From contig NZ_CP104205.1 in assembly GCF_025244665.1 (NCBI RefSeq), forward strand, positions 3,717,001-3,781,000: DNA of 64,000 bases, in the 5' to 3' direction. Position 1 is the first letter of the stretch. Every line of letters begins with the position of its first letter. A program made the position numbers and the translations under genes. The notes beneath the pieces are model-generated. The model was not told the DNA's origin, searched no databases, and saw only the letters and a list, made by a program, of their open reading frames with translations. The stretch is from Maribacter litopenaei. Lineage in GTDB: Bacteria; Bacteroidota; Bacteroidia; Flavobacteriales; Flavobacteriaceae. Of the stretch, positions 45,454-54,354 are shown one piece after another.

Positions 45454-45674
45454 CTATAAGTAAGAGTGGGAGGAAATAGACTTATCTTCCTCTCCATTAT
45501 CATTGAATTTTTTTAGCTCAAGCATCCAATAAACAAATGCTACAAAACCTATCAACATAAAGATCCAGTTCAAAATGTTGGACAATGTCCAGCTCTCAGT
45601 AAATCTCAAAGCATCTAAAGGGGCAAATAGTACGTTGACGAACAAATCCTCGATACCGTAAAAAAATGACTTCA
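45454..45674 (-). CDS. Small membrane protein, DUF6341-like
   Basis: 73 residues starting at ATG 45672-45674, the start that gives MKSFFYGIEDLFVNVLFAPLDALRF. One hydrophobic helix (SNILNWIFMLIGFVAFVYWML) is followed by a short charged tail with acidic residues (KKFNDNGEEDK). From memory this matches a Flavobacteriaceae family labelled DUF6341, usually found beside a DUF6427 gene as here. Function unknown. It is divergent from the DUF6427-like gene with a 42-nt gap, so the two promoters must overlap. Confidence 0.7.
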
Positions 45675-45716
45675 TCTTATTCCTATATTTACAGGGCAAA
45701 AATATAAAAATCATCC

Positions 45717-46655
45717 ATGATTTCAAGCATATTTGGCAAAACAAAACCAGTAAATTTTGTCATACTTCTAAGTTTTATCTTTTTTTTCTATCCGGTTGTA
45801 AATGTGTTTGTACTTAATCGGGAAATAGCCGATTTAAACCTCCTCAAAGAAATTATAGCTATTTCAGTGTTGTTGTTCAGCATTTTCATTATGGATTTCA
45901 TAGTAAAAAGAAATAAGCTCACTAAGAACAATTCCTATGCGATTCTGTTTTTTACCTTACTAGTCATTGCTTTTCCGGATACCTTGGGCGATTCCAATGC
46001 TATATTTAGCACATTTTTCCTACTTCTTGCAATAAGGCGCATTCTGAGCATTAAATCTCTTAAGAATATAAGGTTGAAGATTTTTGATGCCAGTTTATGG
46101 ATACTCGTTGGCAGTCTTTTTTATGATTGGGCCATCATATACATGGTTTTGGTACTTTCCGCTATTTACATATATGAACCTAAAAATATAAGGAATTGGT
46201 TTATTATACTATCCGCGACAGTATGTTTTGTGTTAATACTAATAGGGTTTTTATCGATTTTTGACCGGATTGATTGGCTTTTGGAACACTACCGATTTAA
46301 TTTGGATCTTAAAAACCTTTTTGTGTTTGATATGGTTTCAAATGTTAAAATAGGGGTTTACTTTCTCATTAATGTAATTCTAATCATTTGGGCCTTTCTT
46401 AAACTGGGTAAAGGAGGTGTGGGAAGGATTATCATGATACGCTTGGTGGTGCTATCCTTTGCATTGGGAATGTTAATGAATATACTGGTCCTTTCAAGTG
46501 AAAGCCATGCATTGATTATTACGTTTTTTCCTTCGGTTATTTTAATGACCAATTATATACAATCCATAAAGCGTGAAAAATTCCGTGAGATTTTATTAAT
46601 GGTTAGTATTTTGATCCCGGTATCAATTTTCTTGGGAAGGCTGCTGGTTTCGTGA
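45717..46655 (+). CDS. Polytopic membrane protein, DUF6427-like
   Basis: 312 residues with eight to nine hydrophobic helices (for example VNFVILLSFIFFFYPVVNVFV, FDASLWILVGSLFYDWAIIYMVLVLSAIYIY, IYFLINVILIIWAFL). No catalytic motif is visible. Composition and neighbours match the DUF6427 family of Bacteroidetes. Function unknown; a role in envelope or lipid metabolism is only a guess. Its stop lies just before the next promoter-like element. Confidence 0.7.
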   Translation: MISSIFGKTKPVNFVILLSFIFFFYPVVNVFVLNREIADLNLLKEIIAISVLLFSIFIMDFIVKRNKLTKNNSYAILFFTLLVIAFPDTLGDSNAIFSTFFLLLAIRRILSIKSLKNIRLKIFDASLWILVGSLFYDWAIIYMVLVLSAIYIYEPKNIRNWFIILSATVCFVLILIGFLSIFDRIDWLLEHYRFNLDLKNLFVFDMVSNVKIGVYFLINVILIIWAFLKLGKGGVGRIIMIRLVVLSFALGMLMNILVLSSESHALIITFFPSVILMTNYIQSIKREKFREILLMVSILIPVSIFLGRLLVS

Positions 46656-46662
46656 TATAAGG

Positions 46663-46670
46663 TATCTTTG
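46663..46670 (+). promoter_or_regulatory. -7 promoter element of the DUF4254-GT9 operon
   Basis: TATCTTTG matches TAnnTTTG, 15 nt upstream of ATG 46686. It argues for that ATG rather than the TTG at 46668, which overlaps the element itself. Confidence 0.5.
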
Positions 46671-46685
46671 TACAAAACTAGGTCT

Positions 46686-47285
46686 ATGTTCAGCGATTTT
46701 GCTTTTAAGGTTTTTGAGGAAAGCATCAATACCTATCATGAGAAGGATGATGTCTACCAGAGCTTTAATAACCCCTATCCCAAGGAAGATATTGCTCATT
46801 TGCTATACAGAAAGAACTGGATAGATACTGTTCAGTGGCACTACGAGGATATCATAAGGAATCCGGATATTGAACCTAGTGAAGCGTTGCTCCTAAAGAG
46901 AAAAATAGATGCCAGCAACCAGGATAGAACGGATCTTGTGGAATATATTGACAGCTATTTTTTAAATAAATACCAATCAGTACAAGTTAATAGAGATGCT
47001 ACCATAAATACAGAGAGCCCGGCTTGGGCCATTGACCGTCTTTCCATCCTGGCTTTGAAGATATACCATATGCATGAGGAGGTTGAAAGAAAGGATGCCT
47101 CTCGAACACAGACAAAAATGCAAGGAAAAGTTGGCCGTACTTTTGGAACAAAAAAAGATCTTTCAACCGCCATCGACCAGCTGCTGAATGATATAGAGCT
47201 GGGCAATAAATATATGAAAGTATACAAGCAGATGAAGATGTATAACGATGAGGAACTAAATCCCATCTTGCGTGGCCAAAAGTAA
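46686..47285 (+). CDS. DUF4254 protein
   Basis: About 199 residues, soluble and mainly helical: MFSDFAFKVFEESINTYHEKDD, NPYPKEDIAHLLYRKNWIDTVQWHYEDIIRNP, LLLKRKIDASNQDRTDLVEYIDSYFL, SPAWAIDRLSILALKIYHM. DUF4254 proteins are common in Bacteroidetes next to heptosyltransferase-like genes, as here; the biochemical role is unknown. The 3' end overlaps the GT9 gene by 14 nt, so the two are almost certainly co-translated. ATG 46686 is chosen because a promoter element overlaps the upstream TTG. Confidence 0.82.
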   Translation: MFSDFAFKVFEESINTYHEKDDVYQSFNNPYPKEDIAHLLYRKNWIDTVQWHYEDIIRNPDIEPSEALLLKRKIDASNQDRTDLVEYIDSYFLNKYQSVQVNRDATINTESPAWAIDRLSILALKIYHMHEEVERKDASRTQTKMQGKVGRTFGTKKDLSTAIDQLLNDIELGNKYMKVYKQMKMYNDEELNPILRGQK

Positions 47286-48321
47286 CATCCGTCATATATT
47301 GGTAATTCGGCTTTCGGCGATGGGAGATGTGGCCATGACCGTTCCTGTACTTCTTGCCTTGACCCAAAAATACCCTGATATAAAAATTACGTTTCTTACG
47401 AAACCCTTTTTTGGGCCTATTGTAGCCGGAATTCCAAACATTAATGTTTTTACTGCGGATGTCAAAGGTACCCACAAAGGCCTTTTAGGGCTTTGGAAGC
47501 TTTTCAAACAACTTAAAAAATTGGATTTGGATGCTGTGGCCGACCTGCATAATGTTCTCCGAAGCAATATTTTAAAGGTTCTTTTCAAGCTTAATGGCAT
47601 TCCAACAGAACAAATGGACAAGGGTAGAAAGGAGAAAAGGGAACTTACATCCGGTAAATTGAAAGAACTTAAGCCCTTAAAACCCATGCACCTTCGCTAT
47701 ATATCTGTATTTGAAAAACTGGGCTTTCACTTTCCCATATTCAAAGATCATATTCTTGCAAAGCTGGAAGTCAACAAGGATTTGGGTAGAATCTTTTTGA
47801 CCGAGAACAAAAAAGTAATAGGTATTGCCCCTTTTGCCGCATTTCCTGGAAAAATATATCCCCTTGCTTTCATGAAGACATTAGTTTCCCAATTGGAAGC
47901 CCTGCAAGATGTAAAAATTGTGCTTTTTGGCGGAGGCCAAAAGGAGCAGGCAATTTTGGAAGGTTGGGAAAATAGCCTTTCAAATAGCTTCTCAGTGGCG
48001 GGAAAAACAACTTTTAAAGAGGAGTTGGCACTCATTAGCAATCTTGACCTTATGATTTCTATGGACAGCGGAAACGGTCATTTGGCGGCTATGTATGGTG
48101 TCCCTGTGATTACCCTTTGGGGAGTAACACATCCTACTGCTGGATTTGTGCCTTTTGGCCAATCCGAAGAAAACCAAATTACCTCAGATCGTAGGAGTTA
48201 CCCGTTGATACCTACATCGGTATATGGAAACAAATTTCCTTCAGGATATGATAGGGTCATGGAGACCATAGCTCCGGAGCAAATATTTAAGAGGGTTAAG
48301 CTAATCCTTCAAAAAGACTAA
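47272..48321 (+). CDS. Glycosyltransferase family 9 (heptosyltransferase-like)
   Basis: 349 residues, GT-B fold. HILVIRLSAMGDVAMTVPVLLALTQKYP is the canonical GT9 N-terminus (R-x-S-x-x-G-D). The C-domain includes IGIAPFAAFPGKIYPLAFMKTLV, VLFGGGQKEQAIL, and MISMDSGNGHLAAMYGVPVITLWGVTHP (the D-S-G-x-x-H-L-A block that binds ADP-heptose in characterised members). Likely builds lipopolysaccharide core or a related glycolipid; the exact sugar is not determinable. The frame is intact and convergent with the TetR gene, whose stop overlaps by 4 nt. Confidence 0.9.
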   Translation: MAKSNIRHILVIRLSAMGDVAMTVPVLLALTQKYPDIKITFLTKPFFGPIVAGIPNINVFTADVKGTHKGLLGLWKLFKQLKKLDLDAVADLHNVLRSNILKVLFKLNGIPTEQMDKGRKEKRELTSGKLKELKPLKPMHLRYISVFEKLGFHFPIFKDHILAKLEVNKDLGRIFLTENKKVIGIAPFAAFPGKIYPLAFMKTLVSQLEALQDVKIVLFGGGQKEQAILEGWENSLSNSFSVAGKTTFKEELALISNLDLMISMDSGNGHLAAMYGVPVITLWGVTHPTAGFVPFGQSEENQITSDRRSYPLIPTSVYGNKFPSGYDRVMETIAPEQIFKRVKLILQKD

Positions 48322-48935
48322 ACAGCAACTGTTCTTGGTTCCAAAGATTTAAGATAACTCCTTAATTGACCCATAAACCTGTATTTCCTAGCGCTAGGTG
48401 CTGCCCCCACCATTAAAGTACGAATACCAAAATAAGAGCTCATGAGATAGGTTGCCGCAGCCTCACAATCCACATGACGGTCTATATAGCCATTAAACTT
48501 TCCTTTTTGAAGTGTGGAAACCAAGTTAACTTCCCGAGATAGAAACGATGTCGTTTAAATGTTTCATGATGGTTTCATTTTTACCACGAAATTCTGAAAG
48601 GAAATTGTTGAGCACGCAACCGAAGTCCATTTCATTGTGAACGGCGGTTTCCGAGCCTCATCAAAACATGAAGTAATGGATTGTAAAGGATTATTAAAAC
48701 CTTCGATGGGCTCTATCAAGGAGCTATATACCTTTCTAGAAAGTAGATTTTGTATGATTTGAACAAAAAAATCTTCTTTGGATTCAAAGTGGTAATAGAA
48801 TGCCCCTTTGGAAAGAGAAAGTTTTTTTAAAATGTCGTCAACACTGGTAGCATAATAACCATTTGCATAAAATAGTTCCAGTCCAGCGGTTTGTATGCGG
48901 TGCATGGTAGCCATGCGTTTTAAGGTTTTGTCCAT
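48318..48935 (-). CDS. TetR/AcrR-family transcriptional regulator (frame-broken)
   Basis: About 205 residues from ATG 48933-48935 (MDKTLKRMATMHRIQ). The N-terminal helix-turn-helix is clear: AGLELFYANGYYATSVDDILKKLSLSKGAFYYHFESKEDFF. The C-terminal ligand domain continues in other frames. Near 48651 GCTCGGAAACC, restored to GCTCCGGAAACC, joins CFDEAPE to TAVHNEMDFGCVLNNFLSEF. Near 48537 the plus-strand CCCGAGAT, restored to CCCGGAT, joins DIVSIRE to VNLVSTLQKGKFNGYIDRHVD. It sits beside the arsenosugar-type cluster, and a perfect inverted repeat lies upstream of it (49081-49102). Repression of its own gene and of the cluster is an inference. Confidence 0.85.
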
Positions 48936-49262
48936 AATTTCAAGATTTGGGTTAATCCGACCGTTTGGTCTATACAAAGAACTGACGTACCCTTGGTGAG
49001 TGTAGATTCTTTGGATGTAGCTACGAAAAAATTCGGTGAAAGTTCAAAAATTCGACGAATAGCTACTTTTTGGAAATAGAAAACCGACTGCTTGGTCGGT
49101 TTAAGTGTGTGGTTTTGAGGATTATTGGCATGCTAGATCGGCAATAATGGGAAAGAATCCCCGAAACCAAATCCAAACCATGCAAAGATTTAGAAGTTCC
49201 AAATAGCTAAAAATAAATGACCTAAAAAACTTGATCCTGGTTTTTATAATAAATTCAAATGT
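48936..49262. other. Intergenic region upstream of the TetR gene
   Basis: About 330 bases between the TetR start and the 3' end of the radical SAM gene. It carries the palindrome at 49081-49102. The rest is AT-rich; no further gene or terminator was recognised. Confidence 0.45.
49081..49102. promoter_or_regulatory. Putative TetR operator
   Basis: AAACCGAC-TGCTTG-GTCGGTTT is an 8-bp perfect inverted repeat with a 6-nt centre, about 145 nt upstream of the TetR start. Size and symmetry suit a TetR-family dimer. Binding is inferred. Confidence 0.55.
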
Positions 49263-50319
49263 CTAAGCCACTGTCCCCTGGCAACTACTACCTGCACCTG
49301 CAGTACACCCATAACAATGTTGGGAAATAATGATGTTTCTATCGTTAAGGATATCCTCATTATAATCCTTGATGTGCTTGATTTTACTGGCTACTTTTAA
49401 ATCCAACATCTGATTAAAGTCGCAATCATATAACCATCCATCCCAACTTACGGATATGGTATTTCTACACATAACATTGGTTACTGCTGCAGGATTGTAG
49501 GCCTCTACAAGGGCGTACATATAGTCTTCATAATTTTCGGATGCAATCAAATAATCCGAGAAAACGGGCGATAGGTAAATTTGTGATGGCGAATAAATTG
49601 TGAAACTCAATACCAAAATCCTCCTTGAGCGCCTTCTTGAAATCTTTTTCCATGGCGGCCTGATCTCCCGGCAAATAAGCTCCGGATGGGTTATATACTA
49701 AATCCAAACGTAAATTACTGCCAGGCATACCGTAGCCTCTTTCATTGAGCTCCTGTAAAGCCTTTATAGATTTGTCGAAAACACCGTCCCCTCGTTGTTT
49801 GTCCGTTTTTCCTCTAGTCCAATGGGGCATGGAGGAAATAACATGCACATTATGCTCTTTAAAGAAATCCGGTAAGTCATGGTATTTTTTATTGGACCTA
49901 ATGATGGTAAGGTTGGATCTTACAATAAAATCTTGGATACCGGCTTTGGCAGCCTCTTCTACAAACCACCGGAAATCTGGGTTCATTTCAGGTGCGCCGC
50001 CTGTAAGATCCAACGTATGCGCTCCTGTATTTTTAATAACTTCCAAACACTGTTGCATGGTTTCCCTTGTCATGATTTCTTTACGATCGGGATCCGCATC
50101 CACATGGCAATGCTCGCACACTTGATTGCACATATACCCTACGTTGATTTGAAGAATTTCCAGTTTTTTGGGGCGCAATGGAAATTGACCAATTTGATCG
50201 ATTTTATCTTTGAAGTAGGGGAGTTCTCCCTCTGCAAAGATTCCTCCGTTCAAGATTTCCAATTGCTTATTTGAAACCGCTAATTCATCACCTTTCGCCT
50301 TCAACGACTTTGTTGCCAT
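49263..50319 (-). CDS. arsS: Arsenosugar-biosynthesis-type radical SAM protein (ArsS-like)
   Basis: About 352 residues. EILQINVGYMCNQVCEHCHVDADPDR holds a CxxxCxxC radical SAM cluster motif. LDLTGGAPEMNPDFRWFVEEA and VRSNLTII follow the fold, and the C-terminus CYGCTAGAGSSCQG gives the Cys-rich end of the TIGR04167 family (radical SAM/Cys-rich, linked to arsenosugar synthesis and selenoprotein in some species). Here cysteine occupies all positions, and no in-frame TGA is seen in the motif. The frame breaks near 49555 (plus-strand AATCCGAGAAAA); AATCCGGAAAA restores NLPIARFPDYLIASENYEDY. Related proteins act on dimethylarsinoyl-adenosine intermediates; that activity is inferred by family and neighbours. 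Confidence 0.85.
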
Positions 50320-50372
50320 AATTTTCCTTTTTCATTATCAAACATTCATATCTCCATAATAGATACGAAATC

Positions 50373-51578
50373 TTACATAGAAAGTTTGTTATACTTATTC
50401 ATCATTTGTACGCCGTGCACCAAGGTTGCCCCACTTTCAATGGCAGCTCCTACATGTACCGCTTCCATCATTTCTTCCTTGGTTATCCCTCTTTGCAAAC
50501 CATCTTTAGTATAGGCATCAATGCAATAAGGACATTTTACCACATGGGAAACTGCAAGGGCTATAAGGGATTTCTCCCTAGCACTTAGAGCCCCTTCTTC
50601 AAAGACTTTTCCATAGTAATCAAAAAACTTAGTTCCAAGTTCTTCGCTCCATTCTGTAATTTTTCCAAATTTCCGTAAGTCCTTTGGGTCGTAATAAGAA
50701 TCTGCCATTTTTTTATTTGTTTGTGATTGTGAGTTCTGATTTATAGTTGTATCCAATGCTATGGGAATTCCTTGCCCCATTTTTTCCAATTCAGGAAGTA
50801 TTTCCATATTGTCCCAAATGCCGGAAACTAATGTATCTGCATATTCTTCTGGCAAATTATTTTGTAGCATATGTTTCCGGGTGGTTCTATGGTCATATTC
50901 AAAGCTTCGGTGCTGAAAATCGATTTCTCCATTAAGCTCATCTAAAAGAACATACCAAACCCTGGAAGTTCCATCATTTGCAGGCATGCCTATAACTCCA
51001 GGGTTGATCCATAGCTTGTTTTTTATGGTTTGATGAAACGGCAAACCGCAGTGTCCGGCAATTACTACCTGACTATTGGTTGTATCAAAACATTGTTCCT
51101 TACTATAATTGGCGTTGGATTTAAAAATAAATTCTGAAACATTGCCGAAGTTCCCGTGTACCACCGTCACCTTTTTTCCCGCATACGTAAAGCTAATGTA
51201 CTCGGGCAGTGCCGAAATCCATTCAAGGGAGTCTTTCGATAGATTCATTTTTGTGTAGGGAAACCACATCTTTGAGAATCCGTCACATCGTCCGCCTGCC
51301 TTAAAATCGCATCCGCAGTCTTCACTGTCTGTGGAAAGCTGCAACTCTACGTTTCCGGCAATGGACAAGGCTCCCCAATTTCTAAATGTCTGTACGGTTT
51401 CTTCAGGTTCAGCGCAATATCCGGTAATATCACCCGTGCAAACACAGTTTTCCGGAGGAATACCCAAATCTTTGGCTATAGAAATTAATTTTTCCAAAGC
51501 CTGTAGGTTGCTATAGACACCACCAAAGAGCAGTACATTACCTTTCTTGGTTCCTATGTCCGTTATTTTTTGATCCAT
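50373..51578 (-). CDS. Metallophosphoesterase-like domain fused to an AhpD-like arsenosugar-associated peroxidase domain
   Basis: ATG 51576-51578 (MDQKITDIGTKKGNVLLFGG). Residues 1 to ~275 have a calcineurin-like phosphoesterase outline: VCTGDITGYCAEPEE, LSIAGNVELQL, VVHGNFGNVSEF, VIAGHCGLPFHQTIKNKLWINPGVIG. The first metal motif is LFGGVYSNLQAL instead of a D-x-H motif, and the last lacks the second His of GHTH, so catalysis is doubtful. A Gln/Asn/Ser linker leads in frame to MADSYYDPKDL (residue ~291), an independent-looking AhpD/carboxymuconolactone-decarboxylase-like unit with CPYCIDAYTKDGL (CxxC), resembling TIGR04169, known beside ArsS. Either a true fusion or a lost stop between two genes. 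The 5' end overlaps the symporter gene by 16 nt. Confidence 0.72.
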   Translation of the reverse strand: MDQKITDIGTKKGNVLLFGGVYSNLQALEKLISIAKDLGIPPENCVCTGDITGYCAEPEETVQTFRNWGALSIAGNVELQLSTDSEDCGCDFKAGGRCDGFSKMWFPYTKMNLSKDSLEWISALPEYISFTYAGKKVTVVHGNFGNVSEFIFKSNANYSKEQCFDTTNSQVVIAGHCGLPFHQTIKNKLWINPGVIGMPANDGTSRVWYVLLDELNGEIDFQHRSFEYDHRTTRKHMLQNNLPEEYADTLVSGIWDNMEILPELEKMGQGIPIALDTTINQNSQSQTNKKMADSYYDPKDLRKFGKITEWSEELGTKFFDYYGKVFEEGALSAREKSLIALAVSHVVKCPYCIDAYTKDGLQRGITKEEMMEAVHVGAAIESGATLVHGVQMMNKYNKLSM

Positions 51579-52903
51579 GTGGGCATAAAATATAAAAGTG
51601 TACAACAAAGAATGCCCCGGACATTGATCCAAAGCAAATCGGCATATTTTCCGTTAGTAAAAATAAATTGCTGTGGAAAACTTTGAAAAACCAACAATAG
51701 ACCAAATAGCAATCCACAACCAACACTTAAGTGAAAACTAATTTTTGGAGCTTTTCCTTTCCAAAAAATAAATATAGGTGTCAAACCAATAACCATGGTT
51801 CCGCTTATCGTAGTGGCAGATAAAATTTCTGCATCTAAAAAAACGGGTATTGTCCCCAATACGGCAATAAAAATCATTGACCATCTTCCCACACTGAGTG
51901 TCTTCCCTAGTTTTAAGTCTACGGCAATCAGTTTTGAGAAGGAGGAAAAGGTTGAATCCAATGTGGAAGCCGCTGAAGTAATCATGATAAAGTTGATAAT
52001 CAAAAGGGTTACAATCCCAAAAGTCTTGCCCACTTCAACTGCAGCCTGGCCCACGATTCCTTGGGATTGAGCATAAACACCAATAATACCGAACAGGGCA
52101 ATACATAGAGTACCGAAAAAACTAGCCCATAAAAAACTCTTCAAAGTAATTTTGGGACTGCTTATGAACCCCCTATCGGTAAGAACGGGATCGTGAAATG
52201 GGTAACTAAAAGACTGTATTAACGCGGCAAACAGTAGGTTTAGGCCTGTTTCAAAAGACCAGATACCTGAGCTCAACGTTTCTTCAATCGTAAAGCCGGT
52301 CTCAGGGCCGTATACTGTATAGAGAATTACAATTAGTAAAATCGTGAATAGTCCCATTTGTACAACGTCCGTAAAAATGGAACTGCTCATACCACCCTTA
52401 ATGACGTAGGCCAATGTAAGCAGGGTAAATATCAAGATGCTCCAATAATAGGTGCTTGAACCTATTTCGCCAAAGTAGGACCCTATGACCATGGTATTGC
52501 TCCGGACCTCATTGAACAGTCTGATGGCAATTAAAATGGAAAATACAAGAACAGCCATTTTACCGAATTTGGATGTTAAGAAATGGTGCACGCTTTTATA
52601 GCTACCGTACACACGCATCCTGTAAATGACAATTCCGGCAACCGCAAAGGAAATATAATAGGCCGCATAGGCTATACCTCCCACAATACCATATTCCAAA
52701 CCTAGGTTTGCAGCATTGGTAATACTTTTGGCAAAAATCCAAGAAATAACCAGGCTACCCATCAAAACCAAGGTGTTGGGGCTCTTACTTCTTTTCTCAG
52801 CATTAAAAAACTGACCGGTATTTTTAGCGTATGGGGATATAATGAACAGTATCAAACTAGATACTATTATCAAACCCCATTGCCAATTAAGTACATCCGT
52901 CAT
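51563..52903 (-). CDS. Sodium:solute symporter family protein
   Basis: 446 residues with about 12-13 transmembrane helices. The first hydrophilic loop, NTGQFFNAEKRSKSPNTLVLMGSLVISWIFAKSITNAANLGLEYG, resembles the start of SSS transporters; YVIKGGMSSSIFTDVVQMGLF is the conserved G-G-x-x-x-x-x-x-T-D-x-x-Q block around helix 5, and ITSAASTLDSTFSSFSKLIAVDL the T-x-x-S-T helix 8 region of sodium binding. Placed between SusD and the ArsS pair it may bring into the cytoplasm whatever the SusCD complex takes across the outer membrane. The substrate is unknown. The frame is intact. Confidence 0.85.
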   Translation of the reverse strand: MTDVLNWQWGLIIVSSLILFIISPYAKNTGQFFNAEKRSKSPNTLVLMGSLVISWIFAKSITNAANLGLEYGIVGGIAYAAYYISFAVAGIVIYRMRVYGSYKSVHHFLTSKFGKMAVLVFSILIAIRLFNEVRSNTMVIGSYFGEIGSSTYYWSILIFTLLTLAYVIKGGMSSSIFTDVVQMGLFTILLIVILYTVYGPETGFTIEETLSSGIWSFETGLNLLFAALIQSFSYPFHDPVLTDRGFISSPKITLKSFLWASFFGTLCIALFGIIGVYAQSQGIVGQAAVEVGKTFGIVTLLIINFIMITSAASTLDSTFSSFSKLIAVDLKLGKTLSVGRWSMIFIAVLGTIPVFLDAEILSATTISGTMVIGLTPIFIFWKGKAPKISFHLSVGCGLLFGLLLVFQSFPQQFIFTNGKYADLLWINVRGILCCTLLYFMPTWIKK

Positions 52904-52909
52904 ATTAAG

Positions 52910-54352
52910 TTATTCTTGATCCCACCATACTTTTACGTTTATACAATTACCCTCCGTATTGTTTGCTGCCGTAGTATAATTTTGGTTGTTCAATGCCTCT
53001 TCCTCTGATGGATAGGGCATTCTTACTGGAATTAGATTATTATTGAGACTGGCCGATATCGTTTTTAGTTGTGGATGTCCGGTTCTCCTATATTCTATCC
53101 AACCCTCGTAGCCGTTAATCATGTTAGAAATCCATTTTTGGGTGATGATATTTTCCAAAGGGTCACCATTATCTAGGGCACCGGTTCCGGAAAGATATTC
53201 ATCCGGCAATGCTACTTGCCAGTATTCAAATGCCTGATTTACCCCGATTTCGTACAAGTTTTGTGCATCGGCAGAAATGAAACCCCTCTGCGCCGCTTCG
53301 GCCAATAGGAAATGGGTTTCCATACTGGTCATAAAATTGGCATCCAGCAGACCGGTATTTTCCCTAAAAATGGTTCCAGCCAAAGAGTAGTCCGCTAGGG
53401 ACACTATTGTTGATGACGCATCAATTCCATTAAGAAGGCCATTGTACTCATCACCGCCAGCACTATTGGAATAAGGTCTGAAAAGTCTTGAGATTCTCGC
53501 ATCGTCTAGTGAGGTCAAAATTTCGTCCATCGTCTCGGACATTACAAAATTGTTGAAATCCCCAATCCGGAGTCGGGCCAATCTGAAATTATTAGGTTCA
53601 CCATCGGTAAAATTGAAAATGGCATTTTGACTATTTTCGCTGATGAAATTTCCTTCGGAAAATAGGGTTTGTAGTTCGTTTGAAACGTCCATTTTAGAGG
53701 AAATCCGCATGAGGTACTTAATTTTGAGGGAATTGGCGAACCGCTCCCATCCATCCAAATCACCATTAAATAAAATATCTCCCTCAAGGGCAATAGTTCC
53801 GTTGTAGGATTGAAGGGCTTCAATACCTTTTTGAAGATTATCGAATATGCCATCAGTATCCATGTAAATAGATTCTTGGGAGTCATATTCGGGAGTTACC
53901 GTACCATCCTGTCCTTTAAATGCCTCAAAATAAGGGACATCACCAAATAAATCTGTCAGGGCTGCCGCCATGTAGGCTTTCATAATTCTAGCGGATCCCT
54001 CATAAACCTTAAAAGAAGGGTTATCCGTGGATAGGTCAAGTATAATCTCATTGTCCCTGAGATTTTGATAAAATATAGGCCATGGATTTCCACCTAGCTG
54101 GGGAGATTTTAAGTTATGGCGATCAAAAAGGTTAAAATCCAAGGCCGTGGTATACTGTCCCAAAAGATTTCCTGCCGTGAATCCTTCATACGACATCTGC
54201 TCGCCGTAATCATAAATGACCTGTCTTAGCAATAAGCTTGGCTGAACGTTCACGGGTGTATTTGGATTCGTATTGATATCTTCAAAATCTTGGGTGCATG
54301 ACCCCAAGATTAGGATAGTTAAAAGACTATATAGTTTTTTCATTGTTTTCAT
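52910..54352 (-). CDS. SusD/RagB-like outer-membrane lipoprotein (SusD-like_2 type)
   Basis: 480 residues. MKKLYSLLTILILGSCTQDFEDINTNPNTP gives a lipobox (LGSC) and the D-F-x-x-x-N-x-N-P-N start of the SusD_2 subgroup. TPR-like helical segments (GSARIMKAYMAAALTDLFGDVPYFEAFKGQ, WERFANSLKIKYLMRIS, THFLLAEAAQRGF) and the terminal GYEGWIEYRRTGHPQL fit the family. It binds nutrients on the cell surface with its SusC partner, encoded 2 nt upstream on the same strand. This subgroup often occurs with non-glycan substrates. The frame is intact. Confidence 0.92.
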   Translation of the reverse strand: MKTMKKLYSLLTILILGSCTQDFEDINTNPNTPVNVQPSLLLRQVIYDYGEQMSYEGFTAGNLLGQYTTALDFNLFDRHNLKSPQLGGNPWPIFYQNLRDNEIILDLSTDNPSFKVYEGSARIMKAYMAAALTDLFGDVPYFEAFKGQDGTVTPEYDSQESIYMDTDGIFDNLQKGIEALQSYNGTIALEGDILFNGDLDGWERFANSLKIKYLMRISSKMDVSNELQTLFSEGNFISENSQNAIFNFTDGEPNNFRLARLRIGDFNNFVMSETMDEILTSLDDARISRLFRPYSNSAGGDEYNGLLNGIDASSTIVSLADYSLAGTIFRENTGLLDANFMTSMETHFLLAEAAQRGFISADAQNLYEIGVNQAFEYWQVALPDEYLSGTGALDNGDPLENIITQKWISNMINGYEGWIEYRRTGHPQLKTISASLNNNLIPVRMPYPSEEEALNNQNYTTAANNTEGNCINVKVWWDQE

Positions 54353-54354
54353 CC

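Noticed and set aside
49745..50274. Plus-strand open frames within the ArsS-like gene
   Set aside because: They overlap the radical SAM coding sequence completely and show no domain or start context.
49263..50319. Selenocysteine in the ArsS-like protein
   Set aside because: The C-terminal motif reads CYGCTAGAGSSCQG with cysteine codons; the frame break near 49555 is a CCGGA-type error, not a TGA codon.
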